Below are positions 12,931 to 24,660 of a stretch of 64,000 nt of DNA, one piece after another; the first letter of the stretch is position 1; each line of letters opens with the position of its first letter. Source of the DNA: Albula goreensis (taxonomy: Eukaryota > Chordata > Actinopteri > Albuliformes > Albulidae); the NCBI GenBank assembly GCA_022829145.1, contig CM040751.1, positions 5,025,364-5,089,363 of the forward strand. The letters run 5' to 3'. A program made the translations under genes and the position numbers. Below the pieces are notes generated by a model, which saw only the letters and a list, made by a program, of their open reading frames with translations, had not been told where the DNA came from and searched no databases.

Positions 12931-12998
12931 TTCAGTCAGCCATTGGCTCTGCTGCTGCATGCTCGACAGCTTCAGTCAGCCATTGGCTCTGCCGCTGA
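12931..12998 (+). repeat. Tandem duplication with 40-bp period
   Basis: The segment ttcagtcagccattggctct plus the following gctgctg occurs at 12931-12957 and again at 12971-12997, with one substitution. The period is exactly 40 bases. The matching part is 27 bases, so either the rest of the unit diverged or a small insertion separates the copies. Confidence 0.9.
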
Positions 12999-13529
12999 AT
13001 ACACTTCTCCACTGCAGGCAACTGCTCCCTTTGCTTTCAGGAGTATAAAATGATTGCTGCAGAGTCAGCAAAGCAAAAGTCACATACATTTATGAGTGGT
13101 TTTCATCGATCAATAATCCAATTTCTCAGGTAGGGCTGTGCACGAGTGCCCTCTGTTGGCTTGGAGCCACTGTCATTGTCTGTTGGAAATTGGCTCAGGG
13201 CAACCTGATCAGTATTATTTCCACTATATGCGCCATCAAAGAAGTTTGCAGTGGTAATTCAAAATTGTGGATTACTAATCGCTGATCATAAAAAGTCTTG
13301 TCAATTGAATCAGTGGTCGTATTAAGTCAGTCGTCAGAAACAGACCTGAGGCATGCTCCAAAGTAAATTCTCATTAAGATGCACTTGTGTGGAAAAAGGA
13401 CTTGCATGTCACATAACTCGGGTCTAGATTTTGCACTCTAAGTGCGCTAACTATTGCTAATGTACTATACAAATATCAGGTGTTGCAAAGCTAAGCAGTT
13501 CTCGGCGCGCCAAGGATAAGCAACCGCCG

Positions 13530-13748
13530 TGGTGAAAATGTGACGGGTTATGGCCTGGGAGCTGAGCTTCAAACTCTCACAGGTCACAGGCTCAGTTCCC
13601 AGGCAGGATATTGCTTTTGTACCCTTGAGCAAGGTGCTTCATTTGAATTGCTTCAGTAAATATCAGGCTGTAGCCATGGACAGCCGGAACAAATGTAAGC
13701 TGCATGAGTCTCTCTGGATAAGAGCATCAGCTGAAATACAGAATGTAG
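13530..13748 (+). mobile_element. tRNA-derived SINE, fish type, decayed
   Basis: The head carries a degraded tRNA-like promoter with a B-box-like sequence (ggctcagttccc). The body 'cccaggcaggatattgcttttgtacccttgagcaaggtgctt' region is followed by 'gcttcagtaaatatc'. The tail resembles the fish SINE/LINE tail 'gtaag..ctctggataagagcatc'. It shares this architecture with the copies at 46384 and 58481 (plus strand) and 23346 (minus strand). It is non-coding and would have used the enzymes of a partner LINE. The many mismatches between copies suggest it is old and inactive. Confidence 0.8.
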
Positions 13749-13835
13749 GACCTTGTGTTTTCCATTTTATGTACAGTGGCGGTTTGATAGAGAAGACCAA
13801 ATGGTAATAGCACTAGAAGTCGGACATTGAAATGA

Positions 13836-13862
13836 TGAGAGAGAGAGAGAGAGCGAGCGAGA
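13836..13862 (+). repeat. (GA)n then (GAGC)n microsatellite
   Basis: About nine GA units run directly into gagcgagcgaga. Confidence 0.85.
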
Positions 13863-14680
13863 GAATCCCAGTCGTGAGATTGACGACATGACTACGTCCA
13901 GTTGCTACATTAGTTTCTGAGTAACTCAATTTTTCCCCCAAAAATATACCTAATTTAAAAAATTATAAATAAATAGCATTGTTTATTGATTACATGTATC
14001 GGTAATCTACATGTGCAATGTTGCATGCATGATCGTTCATACATTCGTGAACCGTGTATGATGAACAGCCCACATATAAGACTATTCTGTATATCTGCAG
14101 TGACTGAATGTGCAGCAACAAAGAGAGAATCAGAATCCAGCAACCATTCCACATTAGCACATCAGCTGAGAAATGTATCAAGAGAAAATGCACATAAGCA
14201 GGTGTTAATGGACCTTGCTCCAATTTGCATTCGCAAGTAAAGGCAAATATTTAATGTTATTTTCCCTGTGCACAAAAGTTTTTTGCGAAAAGATAAGAGT
14301 GGGTAGCATTGTTGAAATCACATGCGTAATTTTTGTAACTGCCTTTACTTATCTGCGAAAATAAGGGCATTTAATCAGTTTACCCAGTCTCATGAATCAT
14401 CTCCATCTGAGCCGCACAACCCCTGCCTTCAGGAACTGCTTTTAAGAAGACGAGAAGAATTGCAGGGACGTTTCATGCATTTCAATGAAAAGAAAGACAG
14501 GGGGCTTGGAAAAGCCAAGGCCACCTCCGTGGTTAGCTGTTTGCAGAGTCTCTGAGCTTTCTGTTCGAGAGACTGAACTGAAAGTATGAACCGAAATGCA
14601 CACTTAAGTATAAGCATATGATCAGATAACATGGAAAACCAAGTTTGATTAGGCAGCAATATTATACAGCTATGGAGATT
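13863..14680. other. Unannotated AT-rich DNA
   Basis: Overlapping frames on both strands (13986-14240 plus; 13955-14152 and 13990-14223 minus) cancel one another as evidence. No gene, RNA or repeat is recognised. Confidence 0.45.
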
Positions 14681-14692
14681 GTGTGTGTGTAC

Positions 14693-14783
<91 letters not shown>

Positions 14784-14794
14784 CGTGCGCACGT
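14681..14794 (+). repeat. Long (GT)n array bracketed by a 12-bp palindrome
   Basis: About 39 GT units (14703-14780) are flanked on both sides by the same perfect palindrome ACGTGCGCACGT, at 14691-14702 and 14783-14794. Alternating purine-pyrimidine sequence of this length is the classic Z-DNA-forming type. The repeated palindrome suggests duplication by slippage or unequal exchange. Confidence 0.95.
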
Positions 14795-15789
14795 TATAGG
14801 CTCTGACAGCTTAAGCCTTTATTGTAAGAGAGGGAGAATAAGACCAGAGTGAATATTCAGACCATCCTTATCTCCGATGCAGCTGTCAGCTCTCTCCGTA
14901 CAGGGGTCAAATTTCACACTGGTTCATTCACCGAATCCGGGTCTTATGAGTCCACGTTTACTTAAAAGGAAAATTTATCGATTGAGACAGTGCGGTATTT
15001 CAGTAGGGGGTTATTTGACCTGTGGAGCAATATGAGAAATTGAATATCTCTTTTTTTGACAGTCTTTCTCATCAGGTTGCTTCTGGCATGAGAGACCTGC
15101 TGTACTGAAGAAGCTTTAGTTTATGAAAATGTGAAAACCACCCAATGCAACAGGCTATTAGAAAATGAAAGCTAAGGATTCACAGCCAAGCCATCAAATA
15201 TGTACTACTCAGTGGTATTGTGGATTCCTTCATGTCAATCAAAGGGCAAGCAATTGTGGCACCTAGGAGATCTGATACCTTGCACTGGCTCTTGGAATTT
15301 CTGTAATCTGGACAGGAGAACCATTCAGAGGGTGAAAAAATTCCTGACTGTAAAGTGCACTATTTGTTATTTTTTGTTTGTTTACCAAGAGATAATACAA
15401 TAAGGTAAATCATGTAGGCTATAAACACTGTGACTCAAATGTAACATGTATTACGGGCATGCAGTTTGTAGCTAGTTAGTAGCTAGATAGTTATATGGCC
15501 AGTCGGCTGTGACACTCTGCATATATTTAGATGTGTGGATGTTAGTTGTATGGTAAGATAATTATTTTTGCAACCAGTCAAGCTTTCTATACATGGGAAA
15601 TGTAATTCTGATTTTGAATTCTGTCTTTCCATTCCAGAGACATTAATGAATTGACAACATTGGCAAACCAGCTCAGAATAAAAACCGCTGGACTTGTTGT
15701 CTTATTTATGGCCCTGTTTGAGCTAATTATGAGAAAGGAAGGTGTTGGGCCGTTTGACATAAATGGACTCGTCTTGAGTGAGGAAATGA
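14795..15789. other. Unannotated DNA, no gene seen
   Basis: AT-rich DNA with no recognised repeat or gene. Short frames (15200-15403 plus, 15587-15835 minus) have no recognisable motif. Confidence 0.45.
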
Positions 15790-16080
15790 TGTAGCAGGCA
15801 GGCATCTCCATTGAGCCACAGCAACAATAAAACACAGGGTTCAGGTGGCGAGTCGAGCAGAAAGGAGGAACCGGCTCTGCGCTGCTCCTGTCACCTCATG
15901 CAAACCACAAGAAACTTCTTTTTACAGCGCTGCGGCATTCGCAAACTAGCGGCTTTGCTCTGCCATACTGGCATGAATGTGCGCCTCGTACTCAAGGTCT
16001 CTTTCACGTTCAAAGCCGAATGCGAGGAATTCTGGATTCTGGGTAGCGTGCCACCTCTTACATCATTATTTGTCTGGCAG
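15790..16080. promoter_or_regulatory. Enhancer-like island (tentative)
   Basis: Complex, CpG-containing sequence inside AT-rich DNA. A plus-strand frame (15811-16161) covers it but ends in hydrophobic low-complexity translation of AT-rich DNA and has no known domain. Coding function is not excluded but not supported. Confidence 0.2.
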
Positions 16081-16503
16081 ATTCATTTATTCATCGCCAT
16101 AAATTTCAGGAACCACTTGCATCACATATTATGTCTTTATTTTATTATATGGGCATTCTAATACCTTGCTTATGGATCCAACATGCATATCCTGTTCTGA
16201 AGGCAACGCTTCAGACACTAAGGCCTGTGTTGTTAGCAGCCTTGACAAGTATGAAAGGGTTTGAGTGGGTAAAACATGGGGAATGCATGTTTACAAAAAG
16301 ACACAATGTTTAAATATGTTGAGCAACACGTAAGCACCACTAAATCCATGGTGCCATTGGTTAGTTATGCTCTTTTAGGTTGTCAGGATTGCTTGTATTT
16401 CTCAATTATGCAATAAATGTGTATGTGTGTATATGTAAAGTATATGCATAATGCATATGAGTCATATGTTATACAAACAGTAAAACCAGGACACAGTCGA
16501 TTT

Positions 16504-16527
<24 letters not shown>
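16504..16527 (+). repeat. Poly-A run, about 24 bases
   Basis: A single A tract with no recognised retroposed sequence upstream. Confidence 0.9.
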
Positions 16528-16535
<8 letters not shown>

Positions 16536-16779
16536 ATCTAAGTATACGTCACCTAGCGAAACACACTTGCATGTGTCACATAGAAACTAATTGCTGTTCA
16601 TAGCATGAGCTCTTCGACGGTATCAGGGTGTCATTTTCTTAGTGTTTTCTTGATGAAGGCTGCTTGTCGCCTGGTGACTCATTCCATATTACGGTCTATA
16701 GGTAGTGACAGAAGATGTGAAAACGGTGCGGATGTAGTTGGATGTTGTTAACCTGAGGCTGTCACGTAGGGGTACATGC

Positions 16780-17275
16780 GTTGAGCTCAGACACGCACAA
16801 CCTTTCCCGTTGTTCCCCTTCGGCCGTGTGTTCCTACCCATCCGGCACTTCAGACCACTGCGGCTGGTGTCACCAGACAGTCCCGGGACTGCGGCGTCGC
16901 TAATGCAGTCAGCTTCAGAACTGGGTCAACCTCAGCCTGCTCCAGACAGCACGGGGAAAAAAAAAATGTGTTTCTCACCTCATTATAAGTTTTGATCCAG
17001 ACTCCTGCTCTCCTTCGTAGCCATAGCGATGAGTAAGAGCAGCGGGAAAAGAGTTGCGTCTGCATTGTCGTTCAAACGAGGACATTACGCAACCTAGGGC
17101 ACGCGACGCCGGCGCGCTCTCGCGCGCGGTTGGTCATCCGAGGATCAGATGGCATGGTTGATGAAGCGCAAGTGGCGCAGGCCTGTTGCGGCGCGCCCGA
17201 CCGGGCGGAGCGGGCTCCCTGCGATTCCCGCTCGCTCGGACCGCATTAACGTCTCCCCCGGACAACGCCGAGGTA
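16780..17275. promoter_or_regulatory. CpG island, candidate promoter
   Basis: CpG density rises sharply here. I count 28 CpG dinucleotides in 17101-17272 alone, including GC/CG runs (17103-17129) and a GGGCGG Sp1-type box at 17203-17208. The rest of the window is CpG-poor, as methylated vertebrate DNA usually is. Two splice-donor-like sites point away from the core: GAG|GTAGCT on the plus strand (exon end 17272) and GAG|GTGAGA on the minus strand (exon end 16979). No TATA box is evident. The layout suits a CpG-island promoter, possibly bidirectional, for a distant gene or a long non-coding RNA. An orphan enhancer island is the alternative. Frames inside (17149-17379 plus, 16850-17065 minus) match nothing I recognise. 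Confidence 0.5.
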
Positions 17276-17659
17276 GCTTCACAGTACATTTGCTTCATCC
17301 TATTATTCCAACACCACCTCTGGCTATGGCTTGTAATCTGCTATTTCAGGCAGAAAGCTGTGTACCGCTGGCCAACTGAGGTCTAAGATAGTAGCTGCTT
17401 CATTGCACTGGGGGACTAGGGTGGATAGTTCTTCCTATGCCCAACAGTCAATTCAACAGACATCCCCAAATAAAAGGGCTCAACCTTCTATTTTGTACAT
17501 ATTGGGGCATTACTTGAAGTAGGTACCTGCTTGTTCTTTATTAGAAGTAGGTAACTGCACTGTTGTTGAATTTTCCCATGACAGCATATGGGGTGATTAA
17601 AATTGTTTGATGAATGTTTGAATAAACGTGTTTAGTTGAATATTCAGAACAAAGATCAT

Positions 17660-17960
17660 TTTTTCCCTTCAAGGTCCTCCGCTCCCACACACGCCCGCTC
17701 GTTCCGCCGTTCCTGCCGCCGTTGGAAACGTACGAAGTCCTTTCAGCTAATCACCTTCCAAGGGTGTGCAGCATTTGTTTTGATATCTTCGGTCTCATCA
17801 ATCTGTAGCAGACGGGAGACTCACAGTGCAAAGTCGGGGGAGCGAGCCGGGTACAGTATGACAGGAATGTTGTTAGCATGCAGCGGCACGATTCACCAAA
17901 CTTTCCGATCACCCCTGATGGATTTCGGAGGAATACGACGGGACATTCCGTCACCCCATT
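17660..17960. promoter_or_regulatory. CpG-containing island next to the candidate promoter
   Basis: A second block of complex sequence with many CpGs starts about 400 bases right of the CpG island. A plus-strand frame of 108 codons (17636-17962) runs through it and an opposite frame (17751-17954) overlaps it. Neither shows a known domain. It may be part of one broader regulatory region. Confidence 0.25.
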
Positions 17961-20900
17961 AAGAGGTTTGATGAGTACAATTGCAGTTGTAGCATCTATG
18001 TAAGCCTTGTCTTCATATAAATTCCTTCAAAGACATTGGAGTGCATTCTTAATTCAATCTGATTTGGTTGTGATTCAAACTGTTTCTCTTCCAGATCCAT
18101 CAGGCATGCTTGACAATAAGCATTTCTGGTTATAAATAAGCTGGGTAGCACTTTGCAGCATGCAAGTGCAGCTCATCAGAGAGTAGGATCCACCTTAAAT
18201 TAAGGGTCCGCCTGACTCATACTCTTTTAGCTGTATATCACACTGCAGTTTAAAATGGCGTTTCACAATGATCCAAGTCAAAATTTACATGTGAGTAAAA
18301 GTGTTGACATTTTATCCATTACTTTAAATTTTCTGCCTTTTTCCAACAACAATTTTCAAACATGCCGTTGCATACAGTATTGCACAAATTCCAGATACAA
18401 CTTCATAAATTAACTGAGGAAATGAGGAGTACTTTGGTAGAAGCAAATGTATTTGTGATTGGAAGCATACATGAAGGCCTTTTCTTTGAAGAGGTTAATT
18501 CTTTATCCCCATTCCCTACACCTATTTGAAAATAAATTTGAAAGCAAGTTACTCATTTTGAGAACTCTCTCACTCTATCTGGGTTTCAACATTCAATTGA
18601 AAGCAGCTCTCTTTTGAAAATAAAAGCATCAAGTCTTTACCATGTAGTCTTTCCTCTACTCATTCAGAATTCCAATTAAATACCTCCATATCATAACAGC
18701 AAGAAATTTAGTTCAGTCAAGTGGAGTCATGACCCACTTGGCCAGTCAGCAACGGTAGCAAGAATTTTAATGTTTAACCTTGAGCCCTTCCTAAAATCAA
18801 GCACTCATTCCACATCTGTAATGTATTCTATCTCTCATTTCAGATCATTTATTTTGTGCTGGTTCAACTTCATTGCCGTCCGTTCCTTTTGTTTACTCTG
18901 AAGACCATTCCATCATTAGAAGTTGTCACAAGATCAACAGGCGACGGTTATGTGAAGCAGAATTTAGATTTTAAATCGGCACGCAAAGAAACAGCAGAAA
19001 TACAGCCAGACGTTTCTGATCAATTCGTAGATATTTAGCAATGATTGCATTTTCACCGTCTTCATATGTTTGAGGCTGCACCATTTTGTCTGAAATTAAT
19101 GTGGAAATAAAATTCTGAGAAGGAAATATTTTGTGAACTGCACAAAGGAAATATGCTCATGAGAGTCAAAGCTCACTATCGGTAATGACGAAGCACATGA
19201 TTTAGAACAAATGGCAGGCAATATCAAAGGCTATGGAGGCTGAAGAAATGTAAGTCAGGAGGTTAAAGCGTGGATGTATTTTTCATTTTCCAGTGGAAGA
19301 ATTTAATACTGCAGGTCATGGAGGCTTCCAATGGGAGTGTTGACCTACATGACCAGAACTTGCATTGGACCATAATCAGTATTAATTACTTATACCCCTG
19401 GAGAGGTCACCACTGTGACAATACTGGAAGCGGGCTTCTCTTAATCTGTGAGCTTTCATCTGTCACAGTGATGTTGTCCGATGATTATCGCAGATGGGGC
19501 CTGTAGTTCATACCCACCACCCCGCCCCCCACCTTAACAAGGAATAAATCAAGCTACACCCTGCCTGTACTGCTAAATTGGGCCCAGAGTCTGAAATAAC
19601 GACCTCCGGAGGTATAGCCAAATTCCAATGGCCTTCAGCGATCCGAAGTCGTGCTTTGCAGAAGAATAATTCAGAAAGATATTGTCATTCTGGCAGAGAA
19701 GGAAAAGAGCAGAACTAAATTTGAAAGTTATGTGTCTTGATATGAGGTTGAATGAGGAAAACAGAGGACGAAATGACCCTTCAAAAAAATCAAACCATAG
19801 TTTGCTGTAAGCACAGTGATCTTCGGATGTCTTTGTGGCCATTAAAATCGTCACTAGGTAGCTATAACCGTGCACAGGGAAAACCCATGCTCATTTTTAT
19901 GTGTATGCCTAAAAAAATACAGGCTCATATTTCCTAATAATAAAAAGTTAGTGTGGCACATTTAAAAGCTTGGCAAATTCTTAAGAAGGAAGAAATGGCA
20001 GAACACTGAACATAAACCACAGTGGGGTAGGCATAAAAGACTGGAAAAACAGCAGTGGGGAAAAAAATCCTGAAGGTTATTCTATTTGAATCAAAGAAAA
20101 CAATGTTGGCTTTCATTTGGAAGATGCACCACACTTTATGAATGCACAGTCTTTATGAATGCATTTTTAATTTAACAAAGAGATACATTTTTAATCAAGC
20201 TGAAGTGAGAAGAAACATAAAACATTGTAGCAGCTCAATTCAGCATGTTTCTCTGGGTGCATCTAAGATGGATCTAAGGTTTATAGTTTGTTTTTGTCTT
20301 CATAACCTTCACCAAAGAAAATTGTCATGAGAGGAACTTTTGTGAATTCAGCCTTGGCAGGCCAGTTGTTTAGTAAAAGGAGCTTGGAGTGGAGGAACAG
20401 AGGAGCGCTTATTGCAGGGCCTAAGGCCTTCCTGGGCAGAGATTTCCCCTTAACGCATTCTGTGCATCTCCTGAGGTCATGCCAATACCGAGCCTTTGTG
20501 TGTGCCGATGTTGGCCATGGCCGCGGACTCGCTAGGCAGGTACAGCTCTGGTTAAGCCCCATTCAAATCACTTCTCCATTCACATAACTTAAACACAGCT
20601 CCACTGTGCCAAAAACGAGCATTCTGTAGAAATCACTATCGGAGGAAAGGGTGAACTGTTTTACTGCTTGCTTCTGTAATTGATTTTGGGACAGAGAGAA
20701 TTTCATATCTTTCAACGGCCATATTCTATGCTCTTTATGGTTTGAAAGGGTTTTTGAACAGGTACTGTTTGTGTAATGACCAACAATTTGTAGTGTAATT
20801 GCCCATTACAATAAAACACACTTAACACAATCCTTTCTGAAATGAAATGAAATGAGTGTCCATTTCCCTGAAACAAAAGAACCATATTTATTTATTGATC

Positions 20901-21234
20901 TTGGATTTGGTTTAATTACCCTGTCCAGCACCAGTGTCATTGTTATTGAAATAAAATGTCAGACATCATTTTCCATGTGAGCATAAAAAACTCATTATCA
21001 TTCATGTCAACAGCAATGTTAGCATTTCAGACTGGCAAGGACCAATAGCTTTGAAATCGGGGTTGTTCACTTTTGAGTCGGTATTGTTCCCAGCACATAT
21101 GTTTGTTCTTTTGCTTCACTCCTCTGATTCCAGCAAGCCTTTCTCTGTCTTCCACAGTGCCACAGATCAGACCATCAGAACAGACTTTCCAAAGGTTGAC
21201 CCCCAGCCGAGTTCCTCACCCCCCGACTCTATTT
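17961..21234. other. Unannotated AT-rich DNA
   Basis: No gene is supported. A (GAAAT)3 run lies at 20839-20854. The part at 20330-20590 is GC-richer, complex and open on both strands (20327-20587 plus, 20281-20562 minus), which argues for a non-coding island rather than a gene. Frames at 19573-19875 and 19934-20134 (minus) show no recognisable motif. Confidence 0.45.
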
Positions 21235-21460
21235 GAAGAAATCCTCATAAAGCTGAAGCAGAGAGTTGTGAAGCATGAGTTCAGGGGAGCAGTGTGAAAA
21301 GTAACGCCCCCACATTCTCTCTGCAACTTTGTGAACAATGTCGTGACGTCACATGCCAGCTACTCGAGAACGTACGTCACAGCGTGCGGGGAAATCACTT
21401 CAGGAGGAAGTCGGAAAACGTTCGTCTGCGGCTAAAATACTCATACTTTCACTGACATGT
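21235..21460 (+). repeat. Copy A of a 220-bp dispersed element (partner at 53453)
   Basis: This segment aligns with 53453-53672 on the same strand. Shared blocks in order are gaagaaat..ataaa, gagagt(t/c)gtg, tgaaaagtaacgcc(c/t)ccacat, gtacgtcac..gtgcgg or catgcgg, gaaatc..ttcaggagg, and aa..actactcat or aatactcat. Copy A contains a perfect CRE palindrome TGACGTCA (21344-21351) and a further ACGTCA half-site in acgtacgtcac. It has no open frame common to both copies, no tRNA-like promoter and no obvious terminal repeats. It may be a duplicated regulatory element or an old uncharacterised repeat. Confidence 0.75.
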
Positions 21461-23345
21461 CAACTTTCATGCTTGGTTCATGATGTAGCATCATTTTCAA
21501 ACCGCAACATAAGATAGAAATTGGAAAATGTCAGGATGACTCTGGTGCGCCTTCCAGCTTCACCGTTCTCAGAGATACAGCCCTTTGTCTCCTTGGTAAT
21601 ATCTTGCTCACATATTCAACAATGCTAATTAATCTCCTCTTCACCTAAATGCTCACAACTGGGAAAACGATACAGATTAAAATGAACTAAAATCACAGGT
21701 TATCATCATAATATCATTATTAATTTCTAGTGATAATGTTTTACTGGTGCTCCTAAGAGCAAATCATTAATCCCACCTCAAAGACTGAAATCTCAGAGAT
21801 GGTGGAATCGTACTGTTATTAAGGGAATATGTTGATTTAAAACTAATTGAAATGATGGTGAATGTGCTCAAACCTGAATGCTCTCGGAGGAACTTCTGAT
21901 TACACACGCATCCTTAATGTCTTCAAAATGCACGACTCGGCTGATCAGAGAATATCATTTTCGCGATTCTTTATGACTATTGATTGTTGTCCCACCCCTC
22001 CTCTGACTCATTTTGCGTTTGTTTTTTACCCTGATATACTCATCAAAATCTAAGATTGTTTTCTATCCCAGCAACGGTTTGATGGACAGTTGTTGATAGT
22101 GTTCAAGCACAGCTTTTATCAAGTAAACTTTATTTTAACTGTACATCGTAGACAGCTCATCATGCTAATACATGCTGTTAAGAGTTGTCCTTAACTCTGT
22201 AATCTGCACAAATCAGGTATAAAAGTAAATGAAGATCACAGTCCATTAAATTCAGATATGGAACCTGGTTGGGGGGAAAAAAAAAACATTCATACAAATT
22301 GCCATGCCTGGTACTGAATTTGAGTCCATGGTCCTGGTCAAACTCCACTCAAAAAATATTTCACTACTTCCTGAAGGACTAACTATATACCATACAAAAT
22401 TGTTCAGTGTGGTCAAAGACAGGACATTTGTATAGAGAACCTAAGTTATATGTTTTTTGTTAATATGTAAAACATACAGTACTTTAATCCTGGGAGATTA
22501 TACTGTCTCCTTCATAAAATTATGCAGTTCGTAATTAACATATTTTTAACATATAATTAACATAGTTTTTAGAGCTGCTGAATAGCTGCTAATGAACCCA
22601 TAGCTGATGATGGTTGAAATGGTTTAGTGAAAGTTTATTACAGAGTACATTGTTATTGTTATTTATTTAGCCCTTATTTAGGGAAATTTGCAGCAATTGA
22701 AAAAAATTATATAATCTTGGATAGAATCTGTATAACGGAACTTCACCATCACTAGCACGGACTAAAGTTACTAAAGGTTTATAATAACATACAACCGCTG
22801 TCCTGCCATTGTATTTCAAACAAATTAACACTTTATGGAAAGTCACTGTAAATGAGTTGAGTACCTGCTGTTGAGGCACACCTGGAGAAAAACTGTTTCG
22901 CTTTGAATAGAGGCATATTTAACCAAAAAATGTCCGCTCTGATAAATTAAACACAAGTACCGTATTAGTTGCTGCACTCTTATTAATTGTTCATGAATTT
23001 GCTTTTGTGCCAGTAAATGCTGAGGACCATTCTTGTAATGTAAGCAGAAGTGCATAAAGGAATACTTGGGAAGGATGGTGCCATGAGGCATTGCTTTGGT
23101 TCACTAAAAAATTCATTGGTATGTATCCAAGTAAATGATGATGCCGTGGATTACGGTTTTAAAGACGGTTATGTGCAGATGCAACAAAGAAAATCTTATT
23201 TCCCGTTTTCTCTATTTCATCTGCACTGTGCAGTCCTCACCCCTAGGGGGTGCCTGTGAGTGCAAGGTGCACAGACTATTTGTACACACTCAGAATCCGC
23301 ATGAACCCATTTTGTCGCCCCATGGCTGTCAAAGTGTACTGTCAT
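21461..23345. other. Unannotated AT-rich DNA
   Basis: No gene or repeat is recognised. Frames at 21862-22053 (plus), 22667-22879 (minus) and 22843-23091 (minus) lack recognisable domains. Confidence 0.45.
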
Positions 23346-23509
23346 TGTATTACATTTTAGGCATTTAGCAGGTATTCTCATGCAACGAGATTTATTTATA
23401 CACCATTAAGTTAAAGCATTTTGCTGAAGGACAATGACAGATATTTCCCCCCTGGATCCAGCAACCTCTGGGTTACAATGCCAATTCCCTGATCGCTGTG
23501 CTACACCGT
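23346..23509 (-). mobile_element. tRNA-derived SINE, reverse orientation
   Basis: Read on the minus strand, this has the order of the copies at 46384 and 13530: a tRNA-like head at the right (complement of 'cctgatcgctgtgctaca' and 'gcaacctctgggttacaatg'), a body, then a tail at the left (complement of 'tacattttaggcatttagcag'). It is diverged and truncated in the middle. The following 23510-23600 also contains 'gcaacctctgggtttcatgcc', which resembles a second copy of the head and suggests a partial duplication. Confidence 0.7.
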
Positions 23510-24189
23510 GTCGTCTCAATTACAAGTTTTGCTCCAAAACCATGACACGACAGCGCAACCTCTGGGTTTCATGCCTAATTTTGAAGCTAATATACAACAC
23601 CAGCACCACAGCAAACAATGAAATGCGACTGTGAGAATTCCAGGTAGACATGGAGATATTTAAAAAATAAAAAAGGCACATAGTTGAAACCATTTGTGAC
23701 TTCCAGTTTGTGGATTATAGCTGTTATATGATAGTTGTTGATATGGATAAATCGTGTTTTTATTCACATCGTGCCATTTAAATCGATAGCTGACCAGAGA
23801 GATCAATGTCCAGGCTAAGCCATCAGATGCCATGTTGCTTTTCGACCAAATCACAAGGAGGTGTTCGAGCTCTTTGATGCTTGGCACATATGCTTGAGCA
23901 GACTGTTCCTCCATTTTGTGACATGATGACAGAGGTATTTCCTCCCAGGACCGATCGCATTCTGCTTAGCTTCTTGTATACACCTCAATTGTTTCCTTTT
24001 TGACAGCTTTGTCACCGGAAAGAGAGCAGACTTCCTCTTCCTCCTCCTGTGTATTGTACATATTTTTTCTTGATTTTTGCCTCAGTAATTTTGGTAATAA
24101 ATACTTGCATTAACTGGTAGCAGGAGGCTAGTCACACTTGCAAACATTTGGAACTCAAAGCTGAAGACAAACATTGATGAAATCCATGC
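23510..24189. other. Unannotated DNA next to the reverse SINE
   Basis: Apart from the partial repeat of the SINE head near 23560-23580, nothing is recognised. Confidence 0.4.
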
Positions 24190-24660
24190 ATGTCTAATGA
24201 TTGTCAGTTGTAGTCAGACGAATTCATTATTGCCTTTAACATTCAATGTTTTGAATTAACCCGGCAATTGTGCTGCAGTACATTAGCAATTAATCAACAG
24301 TATGCCTTTGTGAGATAAAGGAGATAATATCTAATCCAGGCACATCCAAAGACCTTCCAAATTGATCTTGAATTAAATAGATCAGTATATGCACTGTACT
24401 TACCTTCTGCAGTACATTATTAATTTAATAACATACATGCCCCTTTTCACAGTGTTTGACTTCAGACAGAGAAATGATAATTTAATCAGTATTGAAACAC
24501 TTAGGGGGATTCACATGTGGGTGTAAGAGGAATGCGTGCCGGTCACAGGTACAAAACCCTTTGCTGCCTTGTGGAAACGACTCTCGCATATTAATGACTA
24601 ATTGTTGTCCATGTGAAATGGAAAATTGAATCCGTTCACTTTATACTGTGATTACAGTTT
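24190..24660. promoter_or_regulatory. AT-rich enhancer-like island (tentative)
   Basis: The block is dense in TAAT/ATTA homeodomain cores, for example in gcaattaatcaac, tattaatttaataac and gataatttaatcag. It has few simple repeats and no long frame. Many vertebrate developmental enhancers look like this, but so does some plain AT-rich DNA. Confidence 0.22.

Larger units (their letters stand above)
10401..13529. other. Unannotated AT-rich DNA with short repeats
   Basis: No coding gene is seen. It holds a CTC triplet run (11099-11118), an AT array (12293-12312) and a 40-bp spaced duplication (12931-12998). Frames at 11798-11998, 12183-12431 and 12283-12546 overlap each other or cross the AT array and are not credible genes. 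Confidence 0.5.

Noticed and set aside
17149-17379. Coding first exon in the CpG island
   Set aside because: The arginine- and alanine-rich translation follows from GC content, and no known N-terminus is recognised. The region is kept as a promoter candidate only.
19408-19473. Inverted repeat caccactgtgac / gtcacagtgatg
   Set aside because: The arms are short, carry a mismatch and lie over 40 bases apart, which is expected by chance in 64 kb.
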